This document shows, piece by piece, positions 54,516-62,590 of a stretch of DNA of 64,000 nucleotides. The notes below the pieces were generated by a model, which had not been told where the DNA came from, did no database searches, and was given only the letters and a program-made list of their open reading frames with translations. A program made the position numbers and the translations under genes. The stretch is from JANQOH01 sp965214495. Its GTDB lineage: Bacteria; Pseudomonadota; Alphaproteobacteria; UBA7887. The stretch is from NCBI GenBank assembly GCA_965214495.1, contig OZ243958.1, positions 1,612,001-1,676,000 on the forward strand, in the 5' to 3' direction. Every line of letters begins with the position of its first letter. Position 1 is the first letter of the stretch.

Positions 54516-55113
54516 CGTTTCCGGTTCCCGAGGCGGCCCGGACCGGCGCGAACGTCGCGCGATGGTGCGGCGACGGCCCGTACCGCGCCAGCGCCGCAAG
54601 ATGCTCGGGCGTCGGATAGCCGGCGTTGCGCTCCCAGCCATAGTGCGGCCAGTCTTCGGCCAGCCTGGCCATCAGGCGGTCGCGATGCGTTTTGGCGACG
54701 ATCGAGGCGGCAGCGACGGACAGGCTTCGCCGGTCGCCCCCGACGACGGTATGCGCGGCGCAATCGAGCGCCGGGGCGCGGTTACCGTCGATCAACGCGT
54801 GATCGGGGGCGCGGGCGAGGCCACCGACCGCGCGTCTCATGGCGATCATCGTCGCATGAAGCACGTTGCAGCGTTCGATCTCCGCCACCGACGCAACGCC
54901 GATCGAAACGACCGCCGTCGCCCGCAGCGCTTCGCCGACCGTGTTGCGCCGGCCGATCGTCAGCCGCTTGGAATCGTCGATTCCGGCCGGGATATGCGCG
55001 CGATCGAGAATTACCGCTGCGGCGACGACCGGCCCGGCAAGCGACCCGCGCCCGACCTCATCGACTCCGCAAACGACCCCCGCGAGGCCGGTTTCGAGAG
55101 ACAGGTCGAGCAT
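54436..55113 (-). CDS. rnhB: Ribonuclease HII
   Basis: Removes ribonucleotides and RNA primers from DNA. The 225-residue frame has the catalytic GVDEVGRGSLAGP (Asp18, Glu19), LIDGNRAP and AASIVAKTHRD. ATG 55113 gives the usual N terminus. The last ~30 residues (after HHRATFAPVRAASG) have no family resemblance and lie antisense to the end of the serine hydrolase gene, so the C terminus may have been extended by loss of the original stop. Confidence 0.92.
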   Translation of the reverse strand: MLDLSLETGLAGVVCGVDEVGRGSLAGPVVAAAVILDRAHIPAGIDDSKRLTIGRRNTVGEALRATAVVSIGVASVAEIERCNVLHATMIAMRRAVGGLARAPDHALIDGNRAPALDCAAHTVVGGDRRSLSVAAASIVAKTHRDRLMARLAEDWPHYGWERNAGYPTPEHLAALARYGPSPHHRATFAPVRAASGTGNVNRRSPATPDCAATCGSERDASRSAS

Positions 55114-55267
55114 GAAGCGCCACCGGGTATCCGCCGACGTTTCTGCCGACAACACGTGAACCGCCCGGTTTGTAGCACATCCCCCATCGGTTTCAGTCGT
55201 GCCCGGGCGGTCGGGCATGGCAGCGAAGGAACGCGGGCGCCGGGCGCGAGACAGGGAGGTGGATCGA

Positions 55268-55987
55268 ATGCGCGACGGGGCAAGTGAAACACCGCTGTCC
55301 ATCGGGACCGCGGTCAGTTTCGAGCACGGAGGCGAAACGGTTCACGGGCATTTGCTTCGGCACCAGGGGCGACGGCGCTACGCCACGGTCATCGACGTCC
55401 GGGAACGAACCTGGAGAATCCCGGAAGCCGCGCTCGAAACTTCGGGAAGAGCACGGCGCGCGACCATGGTGACGCGGCACGACGAAGAGCGCGCCGCATG
55501 GCGCACCGGTGACGAAGCGACGTTCAGCGGCCCCGACGGGCCGATGCGCGGCACGATCGTGAAACTCAACCTGAAGACAGCGCGGGTGCGTTGCGGAGAG
55601 ACACACTGGAACGTTCCCTGGGGCCTGCTCAGGGGAGCGGCGAGGAAAGACGCACGGGACGGCGCCGGTCGATTGAAGGAAGTCGCGGACAGGGCCCGGC
55701 GGCTGATGGACGAGCACGGCCTCACCGACTGGACCTTCGCTTTTCTCGAATCCGGGCGTCGCCTCGGCGATTGCCGCTACCGCGACCGCGTCATCCGCGT
55801 CGGCCGCGCCCATGCTCTGGAAGGAAACGACGCGCAGATCCGAGATACGGTGCTGCACGAGATCGCACACGCGCTCGCCGGCCCCGGCGCAGGACACGGA
55901 CCAGTCTGGAAGGCCATAGCGCGGCGTATCGGCGCGAGGCCGAAAGCACGCGCTCCCTCACCGACGGCGGCGACGGAGCGAGGATGA
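55268..55987 (+). CDS. SprT-like zinc metallopeptidase with two N-terminal SH3-like repeats
   Basis: A 239-residue protein. The C-terminal SprT-like domain has HEIAH at 197-201 and a third ligand, His210, in GAGHGPVWK. Before it are two related ~50-residue units (SIGTAVSFEHGGETVHGHLL and TGDEATFSGPDGPMRGTIVK), each followed by a W-x-(I/V)-P segment, likely small beta barrels. ATG 55268 was chosen for its GGGAGG ribosome binding site. DNA-protein crosslink repair is known for distant SprT/Spartan relatives; function here is inferred. Confidence 0.8.
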   Translation: MRDGASETPLSIGTAVSFEHGGETVHGHLLRHQGRRRYATVIDVRERTWRIPEAALETSGRARRATMVTRHDEERAAWRTGDEATFSGPDGPMRGTIVKLNLKTARVRCGETHWNVPWGLLRGAARKDARDGAGRLKEVADRARRLMDEHGLTDWTFAFLESGRRLGDCRYRDRVIRVGRAHALEGNDAQIRDTVLHEIAHALAGPGAGHGPVWKAIARRIGARPKARAPSPTAATERG

Positions 55988-56068
55988 CGCGCCACCGCGA
56001 CGGACCCGGGCCATTGCCTCGGCGGCGACGATGGCGATACGATGCCGTATCCGAAGGCGGAGGGGACG

Positions 56069-56509
56069 ATGAAATCGGTTCGGCTTCTCGCGGCGGCGGT
56101 GCTGGCGATCGCGGGCACCGCCGGGGTGGCGGCGGCGGGAGACGCCGAAGGTGGACGGCCGCATTACGTCGAAATCTGCATGAAGTGCCACGGGCTGCTC
56201 AAGTCGGACCCGGATAGCTGGACGCCGCACAACCTCGCGTCGCCCGCGGTGGTATTGCCGCTCGGCCCGTCGTTGAGCGACATCTACGGCCGCCAGGCCG
56301 GGATCGTCGAGACTTTCGGGTATTCCAGATCGTTCCGCGAGGCGCTGGAGAATCCCTGGGTCTGGGACGCCGACTCGCTCGACGGATGGATCTTCGATTC
56401 GCAAGCGTTCATTTCCGGCACGACGATGTATGTGAAGGTGCCCGACGAAACGGTGCGCGCGCAGATCATCGCCTATCTGCAACATTTCGCGCCCCACAAC
56501 CCGGAGTAA
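56069..56509 (+). CDS. c-type cytochrome
   Basis: A 146-residue secreted monohaem cytochrome c with signal peptide MKSVRLLAAAVLAIAGTAGV and haem site CMKCH at 37-41. ISGTTMYVKVPDETVRAQII provides a likely methionine ligand. GGAGGGGAC precedes ATG 56069. It is one of at least five haem c proteins in this window and sits near the sulfur-oxidation genes, but no partner is evident. Confidence 0.82.
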   Translation: MKSVRLLAAAVLAIAGTAGVAAAGDAEGGRPHYVEICMKCHGLLKSDPDSWTPHNLASPAVVLPLGPSLSDIYGRQAGIVETFGYSRSFREALENPWVWDADSLDGWIFDSQAFISGTTMYVKVPDETVRAQIIAYLQHFAPHNPE

Positions 56510-56513
56510 CGTT

Positions 56514-56897
56514 ATGGCGATCCAGCGGTTGATGGTGCCGGGCCAGCCCGAGCCCGTGAGTCACTATTGCCATGCGACGCGCGCGGGCGACCGGGTGTGG
56601 ATCTCCGGCACGGTCGGCATCGCGGCCGACGGAACGATTCCCGACGACGCGGTCGATCAGTTCCGGATCGCGCTCGCCAACCTCGATGCAGTGTTGCGCG
56701 CCGCCGGGGGCGCGCCCGAGGATATCACGAAGGTGACGGTCTTCCTGACCGACGTCGCGGACCGGACGCGGATCAATCCACTGCGCCAGGACTATTTCGG
56801 CGCCCACCGGCCGGCCTCGACGCTGGTCGAAGTCAGCGCGCTGGTGTTGCCGGGCCTGAAGGTCGAGATCGAAGCGGAAGCGGCGATCGGCGCCTGA
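56514..56897 (+). CDS. RidA family protein
   Basis: A 127-residue YjgF/YER057c/UK114 protein. WISGTVGIAADGTIPDDAVD, RIALANLDAVLRAAGGAPED and the family end RPASTLVEVSALVLPGLKVE are clear, with the substrate-binding arginine in RPAST. RidA proteins hydrolyse reactive enamine/imine intermediates, although subgroups differ in substrate. Confidence 0.9.
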   Translation: MAIQRLMVPGQPEPVSHYCHATRAGDRVWISGTVGIAADGTIPDDAVDQFRIALANLDAVLRAAGGAPEDITKVTVFLTDVADRTRINPLRQDYFGAHRPASTLVEVSALVLPGLKVEIEAEAAIGA

Positions 56898-56913
56898 ACG
56901 GCCGTTTCGGTAT

Positions 56914-58137
56914 TCAGGCGTCGTTGGCGGGCGCGAGGGCGGCGATCGAGTCTTCGTCGAGGCCGGCCTCGGCAAGGACTTCGCGTGTGTGTTCGCCGAG
57001 GCCCGGCGCGTGGCGGCGCAGGCGGAACGGCGCGTCGGCGAAGTTCACCGCCCGGCGCACGATGCGCTGGCGGCCTTCGGTCGGGTGCTCGACGATCTCG
57101 AACAGGCCGACCGCGCGGGCGTGCGGATCGTCATACAGTTCCTCGAACCGCATCACCGGCATACAGGGAATGCTCACACGGTCGCAGAACGCGACCCACT
57201 CGGCGTTGGTGCGTTTCGGCGCTACTGCGGCGATCAGGCGATAGAGTTCCTCGACATGCTGCGCGCGCTCCGCGATGGTGCGGAAGCGTTCGAGTTCCTT
57301 CATTTCGGGACGGCCGATGAAATCGAAGAAGTCGCGCCAGTTGCGGTCGGAATAGGGGAGGATGCAGGCGTGGCCGTCCTTGGTCCGGTAGGGGCGGCGC
57401 TGATCGCTGAGCACGCGGGCGTAGCCGAACCGCCCCAACGGCGGGTCGAATGCGGCGCCGGCGAAGTGTTCGGGCGTGAGAAACTCGACCGCGGTCTCGA
57501 ACATCGGCACTTCGATCGCCTGACCGCCGCCGCCGCGCGCGCGCTGCAACAGGGCGGCGAGGATGGCGTAGGCGATCGCCTGCCCCGCCAGCTTGTCGCA
57601 GACGACTGTGGGAACGTAGGACGGCGCGCCGGTCACCTCGCCGCAGAGCGCGGCGAAGCCCGAACCGGCCTGGATCACGTCGTCATAGGCGGGCTTGTCG
57701 GCATAGGGGCCGGCGGCGCCGAAGCCATAGGCGCCGCAGTGAACGATGTCGGGGTTGAGCGCCGCTACCGATTCGGGGTCGAAGCCGAGCCGGGCGATCG
57801 CCTTCGGGCGCAGCGCGTGCAGGAAGACGTCGGCGCCCGGGATCAGGCGGCGGAGCGCCTCGCGCGCTTCCTCTTTCTTGAGGTCGAGCACGATGCTCCG
57901 CTTGTTGCGATTGAGTGCGAGAAACGAGCCGCTGTGGCCGGGTCGCCGGTGGGGGCGGATATGGCGGACGAGATCGCCGCCCGGCGCCTCGATCTTGATC
58001 ACGTCGGCGCCCATGTCGGCGAGGATGCGGGCCGCGTAGGGCCCCATGATGACGTTCGTGAGGTCGAGAACGCGAACGCCGTCGAGCGGTCCGTTGGTAA
58101 AATCGACGGGCGCCCCCTCACCCCCCGGCTTCGTCAC
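56914..58137 (-). CDS. CaiB/BaiF family class III CoA-transferase
   Basis: A 407-residue class III CoA-transferase. VRVLDLTNVIMGPYAARILA, ADMGADVIKIEAPGGDLVR and NRNKRSIVLDLKKEEAREAL are the conserved N-terminal blocks; the catalytic aspartate is expected in KPAYDDVIQAGSGF. Start is GTG at 58137. It transfers CoA between carboxylic acids; the substrate is unknown, though acyl-CoA genes occur at 42171-45201. Confidence 0.9.
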   Translation of the reverse strand: MTKPGGEGAPVDFTNGPLDGVRVLDLTNVIMGPYAARILADMGADVIKIEAPGGDLVRHIRPHRRPGHSGSFLALNRNKRSIVLDLKKEEAREALRRLIPGADVFLHALRPKAIARLGFDPESVAALNPDIVHCGAYGFGAAGPYADKPAYDDVIQAGSGFAALCGEVTGAPSYVPTVVCDKLAGQAIAYAILAALLQRARGGGGQAIEVPMFETAVEFLTPEHFAGAAFDPPLGRFGYARVLSDQRRPYRTKDGHACILPYSDRNWRDFFDFIGRPEMKELERFRTIAERAQHVEELYRLIAAVAPKRTNAEWVAFCDRVSIPCMPVMRFEELYDDPHARAVGLFEIVEHPTEGRQRIVRRAVNFADAPFRLRRHAPGLGEHTREVLAEAGLDEDSIAALAPANDA

Positions 58138-58159
58138 GGTCGGTTCGCGGTATCGTGCG

Positions 58160-58684
58160 TCACGGCTTGCCGAAAGTGGCGATGCGGTCGATGCGGCATT
58201 CGAACAGCACGCGCTTCTCGTCGATCGACGGGTCGCGAAGCTGATACTCGTCGCCCTCGCCGATATATTTCTTCCAGATCCTGTTGAGCTGGGCGGTGAC
58301 CGAGGCGCCGTCCGGGCCGTCCTCGCGGCGTTCGTTGACCGCGGTGACCTTCATGCTCATCCAGTGATACGGGTTGTCGGGATTGACGAGGATCATCGAC
58401 ATTTCCGGGTTGTCGCGGATCCACTGGCATTTCGGCCGGTGCGAGGCGGTGTTGACCAGAATCGTGTCGCCCTCGTAGTCGAACCACATCGGGGTGAGTC
58501 CGGGCCGGCCGTCGGGGCCGATCACCGCCAGGATCACGACGATCGGACGGTCGAGCAGGTCGCGGTAGATCGGATCGAGGTCGGCGAGGCGCGTCGCTTG
58601 CCTGCGCTCGCCGATGCCGAACTGGCCCGCTTGCAGGCCGTCGGCGACATGCTTGAAGTTCGCGATCGTGAACGCTTCGGACAT
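58160..58684 (-). CDS. Pyridoxamine 5'-phosphate oxidase-like FMN/F420-binding protein
   Basis: A 174-residue split-barrel protein. RPIVVILAVIGPDGRPGLTP, MWFDYEGDTILVNTASHRPK and NPEMSMILVNPDNPYHWMSM match the PNPOx-like superfamily, nearer to the general flavin or F420-binding group than to vitamin B6 oxidase. Substrate unknown. Same strand as the CoA-transferase, 22 bases upstream of it. Confidence 0.8.
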   Translation of the reverse strand: MSEAFTIANFKHVADGLQAGQFGIGERRQATRLADLDPIYRDLLDRPIVVILAVIGPDGRPGLTPMWFDYEGDTILVNTASHRPKCQWIRDNPEMSMILVNPDNPYHWMSMKVTAVNERREDGPDGASVTAQLNRIWKKYIGEGDEYQLRDPSIDEKRVLFECRIDRIATFGKP

Positions 58685-58803
58685 TTTTTCGTCTCTCTCG
58701 TCGGCGCTGCCTTTGCCCGTTTTTCGGGTGTGGCGGCAGTATGGCGGGGCCGCGCATGACGCGCAACCGACGGTCGGCTTCGGCCCGAAACCACTTTACG
58801 GGC

Positions 58804-59069
58804 AGTGTCCCGGCTCGAACATTATCGCGGTTCGTACGGGTTCGTGGTGGCGATGACGGCGGGACGGCGGCGCATCCAGGCTGCCGCGAAGGGGCGGGGG
58901 CGCCCCTTGTGGGCGCCCGACCCCCCGAACAGGAGGACGACAAGGGTGGGCAACCACAAGGGTTGCCCCTACAGGGATTGTCGCGGTTCGTGGTGGCGAT
59001 GACAGCGGGACAGCGGAGCGCTGGAGTCCGGTCGTCCCGCAGCGTGTATCGATTTCGAACCGGGACACT
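58804..59069. repeat. MITE-like element, copy 2 (inverted relative to copy 1)
   Basis: A 266-bp unit, the reverse complement of the 52874-53146 family. Ends are AGTGTCCCGGCTCGAAC and TTCGAACCGGGACACT, a better inverted repeat than in copy 1. It repeats the segment GGTTCGTGGTGGCGATGAC internally (around 58842 and 58988) around a GC-rich hairpin. It lies between the divergent flavin-binding protein and YeeE/YedE genes. Confidence 0.8.
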
Positions 59070-59100
59070 AGCCGCCGTCGGAAGCGGTTATGCTGGCGGT

Positions 59101-60246
59101 ATGACGGGAAGGGTGATCGTTCGGCAGGCGCCGCCGGCGCAGTTCCTCGCGTTGTCCGCCGCAGCCGCCGGGGCGGCGGCGCTCGCTGCGGCCATCGCCG
59201 GCCACGGACAGATCCGGGTGTGGCTGTTCGCTATAGGTATCGGCCTGGGGACCGCGCTCTATCACGCCAGTTTCGGCTTCTCGAGCGCGTGGCGGCGCGC
59301 CATTACGCATCGCGACCTGTCGGGAGTGGCGGCGCAGGCGCTGATGATCGGCGCCGCGGTGCTGCTGTTCGCCCCGGTGCTGGCCGGCGGCGTGCGCGGC
59401 GCATTGGCGCCGGTCGGCGTGTCGATGGCGTTCGGGGCGTTCCTGTTCGGCGTCGGGATGCAGCTCGCCGGCGGCTGCGCTTCGGGGACGCTGTTCGCCG
59501 CCGGCGGCGGCAGCGCGCGCATGGTCGTGGTTCTGGCCGCCTTCTGCGCCGGAGCGTTCGTCGGCAGCCTGCATCTCGGCTGGTGGCGGAGGTTGCCGGA
59601 GGTCGGCGCCGTGTCGCTGGGCGAGGTTCTCGGCTGGCCCGCGGCGGCGGCGTCGCAACTCGCCGCGCTGGCGCTTGCAGTCGGCCTTCTGCGGTCGTTC
59701 GGCTTCGGGTTGCGCGGTCCGCTTTGGACGCGCCTCGGGTGGCGCGATGTCTGGCGCGGCCCGTGGCCGTTGCTGCTCGGCGCCGCGGCGCTGGCGGCGC
59801 TGAACTGGTTGACCCTTCTGGTCGCCGGCCATGCCTGGTCGATCACCTGGGGCTTCTCGCTGTGGGCGGCGAAGGCGGCGGCGGCGCTCGGCTGGGACCC
59901 GGCGTCGAGCACCTTCTGGGCCGGGCGGGCGGCGCTCGAACGTTCGCTGCTCGCCGACAATACGTCGGTGATGAATTTCGGCATTCTCTTCGGCGCCTGC
60001 GCGGCGGCGGCGCTGGCGGGACGCTTGCGGCCCGGCTGGCGCATTCCCGCGCGATCGCTGGCGGCAGCGGTCGTCGGCGGGCTGCTCATGGGATATGGCG
60101 CGCGCCTCGCCTACGGGTGCAACATCGGCGCCTTCTTTTCCGGCATCGCCTCGGCCAGCCTGCATGGCTGGGTATGGATCCTCGCCGCCATCCCCGGCAA
60201 TCTGGTCGGCGTGCGTCTGCGGCCGCTGTTCGGCCTCGACCGGTAG
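59101..60246 (+). CDS. YeeE/YedE family sulfur-compound transporter
   Basis: A 381-residue inner-membrane protein with about nine hydrophobic segments. The family-defining cysteines are present in MQLAGGCASGTLFAAGG and GARLAYGCNIGAFFSGIAS. Characterised YeeE (TsuA) proteins take up thiosulfate through such cysteines. Its place next to soxXYZA and fccAB supports a sulfur substrate, but direction and exact compound are not shown. Confidence 0.88.
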   Translation: MTGRVIVRQAPPAQFLALSAAAAGAAALAAAIAGHGQIRVWLFAIGIGLGTALYHASFGFSSAWRRAITHRDLSGVAAQALMIGAAVLLFAPVLAGGVRGALAPVGVSMAFGAFLFGVGMQLAGGCASGTLFAAGGGSARMVVVLAAFCAGAFVGSLHLGWWRRLPEVGAVSLGEVLGWPAAAASQLAALALAVGLLRSFGFGLRGPLWTRLGWRDVWRGPWPLLLGAAALAALNWLTLLVAGHAWSITWGFSLWAAKAAAALGWDPASSTFWAGRAALERSLLADNTSVMNFGILFGACAAAALAGRLRPGWRIPARSLAAAVVGGLLMGYGARLAYGCNIGAFFSGIASASLHGWVWILAAIPGNLVGVRLRPLFGLDR

Positions 60247-60259
60247 GGCCGCGCCTTCC

Positions 60260-61060
60260 TCAACGACGGACGGCGGGGGTCTCGATCGGCAGGCCGTTGC
60301 CGCGCCAGGCGACGTAGAGCTGCAGCGCGTTGTAGTCGGGATGGTCGATGGGAAGCGGTGCGGCCCGCGCCTGTTCGTTGCAGAACCGGAACCGGCGATG
60401 CACGCCCGCCATCGTCCCCCAGCGCATCATGTAGGTAGGGAAGCCGACGATGTGCCCCTGGCTGATGTGCTCGGCGCGCAGATACCGGCCGACGCGGGCG
60501 TCGTGGCACATGGCGCAGGCGAGGTCCATCTGGCCGACGCGCCGGTGGTATAGCGCCCTGCCGCGGGCGAAATGCCGGGCCGCGGGGCCATCGACGGCGA
60601 CGTTCATCGGAAGCCCCGCCGACTGCGCCATGATCCAGGCCTCGAGGTCGAGCCGGGCGTCGCTTTCAGGCGGCAGCGGCTTCGCTCCCATGCGGTTCAC
60701 GCGGCAGCGGTCGATGCGCTGGCCGAGATTGATCAGTTCCCCGGATTCGGGATCGACCTTCGGGTAGGTGACGCCGACGCCGTGCATGGTTTCGGCGGCG
60801 TCGCCGTGGCAGTCGGCGCAGGATTTCGCCGCGGCGCCGGCGGGTTCGGCCCAGCGCACGGCGCCGCGATCGACATAGAGCAAGCCGGGATTGGAGAATT
60901 CGTCGTCCTGGATCGCCCGGGTCTCGGGCGTGGCGAACCAGTAGCCGGAGATCAACCCGTCGGCGCGCTGCGGCGTTTCGGGGGGCGGATCGGCGGGCGC
61001 GGGCGCCGCGGCGAGCGTGGCCGCGGCGAAGACGACGCACCGAAACGCGGCGCGGCTCAG
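60260..61060 (-). CDS. soxA: Dihaem cytochrome SoxA (start codon appears to be CTG)
   Basis: SoxA with SoxX couples thiosulfate oxidatively to the SoxY cysteine. Both haem sites are present (CADCH at 81-85, CAMCH at 182-186) and the active-site cysteine ligand is Cys227 in RFRFCNEQ. The frame has no ATG, GTG or TTG giving a signal peptide; a CTG at 61060 overlapping the soxZ TGA (CTGA) yields 266 residues with a normal leader (SRAAFRCVVFAAATLAAAPA). Either CTG initiates or an ATG has mutated or been misread. Confidence 0.86.
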   Translation of the reverse strand: MSRAAFRCVVFAAATLAAAPAPADPPPETPQRADGLISGYWFATPETRAIQDDEFSNPGLLYVDRGAVRWAEPAGAAAKSCADCHGDAAETMHGVGVTYPKVDPESGELINLGQRIDRCRVNRMGAKPLPPESDARLDLEAWIMAQSAGLPMNVAVDGPAARHFARGRALYHRRVGQMDLACAMCHDARVGRYLRAEHISQGHIVGFPTYMMRWGTMAGVHRRFRFCNEQARAAPLPIDHPDYNALQLYVAWRGNGLPIETPAVRR

Positions 61061-61446
61061 CCTTCGCGCTCCACCCCGCCCGGCGCCGCCGACAGATCGT
61101 TCCCGGGCGCGCCGACGACCTCGATCTCGGCGCGCGCGACGGTCTTCCCGTTGTAGTCGTCGGTCCACGTCACTTCGATCACGCCCGATTCCTCGGCCCT
61201 GAGCTTGAAAGCCATATACGGGTTCGCGGAGACGCCGGAATACCAGTCGGCCCAGAACACCAGGCGTCCGTTCAGCCGGCATTCGACCTTGTTGAGAATG
61301 AAGCGCGGATAGACGACGAGACTCTTCGGATCGAACCGGACACCGGGCTCCATCACGTGTTCCGCGAGGGTCTTGACGGTGACGATCTCGCCATACTGCG
61401 CCGTTTCCGGGACCTTCAGCCGCCGCAGCCTGTTTCTGACCGCCAT
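61057..61446 (-). CDS. soxZ: Thiosulfate-oxidation carrier subunit SoxZ
   Basis: SoxZ is the partner of SoxY, 129 residues. TAQYGEIVTVKTLAEHVMEP, the PRFILNKVECRLNG strand, and NPYMAFKLRAEESGVIEVTW are typical, with the C-terminal TWTDDYNGKTVARAEIEV. The protein has no signal peptide and is expected to be exported with SoxY. It follows soxY by 9 bases and its stop overlaps the soxA start. Confidence 0.93.
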   Translation of the reverse strand: MAVRNRLRRLKVPETAQYGEIVTVKTLAEHVMEPGVRFDPKSLVVYPRFILNKVECRLNGRLVFWADWYSGVSANPYMAFKLRAEESGVIEVTWTDDYNGKTVARAEIEVVGAPGNDLSAAPGGVEREG

Positions 61447-61455
61447 CGCCGCCTC

Positions 61456-61989
61456 TCAACTGCACGCGCCGAGGGTCACGCTGACCAAGCGTTCGGTCTT
61501 GCCCACGGTGCCGTCGGCCATCTCGGCGATGAAGACGAGGTTCGACGTCGCCCGCATACGCACCCGGCACGACACTTCGGCCGCGCCGCAGGCCGGCGTG
61601 AAATGGTACTTCGCGATCTCCGGGAACGGGTTCTCCAGCCCGACGATGTGCACGGTTTCGGGATAGTCGCGGCCGGTCATCGAGCAGTTCACCCGGAAGG
61701 TCACCGGCACCACGTTGCCGTTTTCGGCGATATCGGGGGCGATGGCCTCGATCAGGCCCGGCCGCGCCTCGCGGCCCCTGAGGATGTTGACGACGATGCG
61801 TTCGGCCTCGGCGCGGTCGGGTTCGACACGGAAGGTCTGACGGAAGGTTTGAAAGCGGTCGCGGAACGGGTTGCCGGTGAAGCTGTGGCCGTCGGCGGCG
61901 AACGCCCGGGACGCGGCGAGCGCCAGCCCGGCCGCGGCGGCGCCGGCGAGCGCCCGGCGCCGATCGTGAAGAATGCGCGTGCGTTTCAT
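61456..61989 (-). CDS. soxY: Sulfur-carrier protein SoxY with a variant C terminus
   Basis: SoxY carries sulfur intermediates on a C-terminal cysteine. The 177-residue protein starts with a twin-arginine leader (RRRALAGAAAAGLALAASRA), then the SoxY domain (AIAPDIAENGNVVPVTFRVN, HIVGLENPFPEIAKYHFTP). The usual end is GGCGG; here it is TLGACS, so the cysteine is kept but the flanking glycines differ. ATG 61989 has a GGGGCGAAG ribosome binding site. Confidence 0.9.
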   Translation of the reverse strand: MKRTRILHDRRRALAGAAAAGLALAASRAFAADGHSFTGNPFRDRFQTFRQTFRVEPDRAEAERIVVNILRGREARPGLIEAIAPDIAENGNVVPVTFRVNCSMTGRDYPETVHIVGLENPFPEIAKYHFTPACGAAEVSCRVRMRATSNLVFIAEMADGTVGKTERLVSVTLGACS

Positions 61990-62020
61990 CGCTTCGCCCC
62001 TCGATCGGACGCACAGTCTA

Positions 62021-62491
62021 TCATTCCCGGACCGCCGGGTCATCCGCGGCGCCCGTAAGCGTTACCAGCCAGGCGACGAGGTCCTCGATCTGTCGGGCAT
62101 CGAGGATCGGACGCCCGACGAACGCGCTCGCCACCCGTTCCAGACCTTCGACCTTGTAGAAGGCGGGCATGATCGAGCGCGGGTTCACACGCTTCGGATC
62201 GACCAGCCGCAGGCGGATCTGTCCGGCGGACAGGCGGGCGCCGACATCGGCGAGATCGGGGCCGACATCGCCGTGGAACGGCTGTTCGGGGATGGGCATG
62301 GCGTGGCAGGCGAGGCAGTTGCCGTCGCGTCCGGCCGCGACGGCCCGGCCGCGTGCGGGATCTCCGGGCCGGCCGGTCAGCGGCTCATCGATAGCGTCGC
62401 CGGCGATCCGCCACGGCACCAGCGGTTCGGTCGCGGCAGCGGGCAGAGCCGCGGCGAGCGAGAGCGCCGCAAGCGCAGCAAGATTCTTCAT
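62021..62491 (-). CDS. soxX: Monohaem cytochrome SoxX
   Basis: SoxX accepts electrons from SoxA. The 156-residue protein has a signal peptide to about residue 20, haem site CLACH at 59-63 and a methionine ligand at 108 in SIMPAFYKVEGL. It is the first gene of soxXYZA. soxB and soxCD are not in the window. Confidence 0.92.
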   Translation of the reverse strand: MKNLAALAALSLAAALPAAATEPLVPWRIAGDAIDEPLTGRPGDPARGRAVAAGRDGNCLACHAMPIPEQPFHGDVGPDLADVGARLSAGQIRLRLVDPKRVNPRSIMPAFYKVEGLERVASAFVGRPILDARQIEDLVAWLVTLTGAADDPAVRE

Positions 62492-62590
62492 CCGAACCCA
62501 ATGTGGCGCGGTCCGCGCGGTTTGCAATCGCTGGCATCGCGCGCGGCGCGCGGTTACCCTTGGCAGCACACGATGACGGGAGGAAAGATC
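62492..62590. promoter_or_regulatory. Divergent intergenic region between soxX and the fcc genes
   Basis: About 100 bases separate the two divergent start codons, so the promoters of soxXYZA and of the flavocytochrome c genes must lie in or overlap here. It contains the GC palindrome CGCGCGGCGCGCG near 62548. I cannot identify -35/-10 boxes or a regulator site with confidence, and no soxR-like gene is nearby. Confidence 0.45.

Noticed and set aside
60247..60259. Bidirectional terminator between yeeE/yedE and soxA
   Set aside because: Only 13 bases lie between the two stop codons and no T-tract hairpin is visible.
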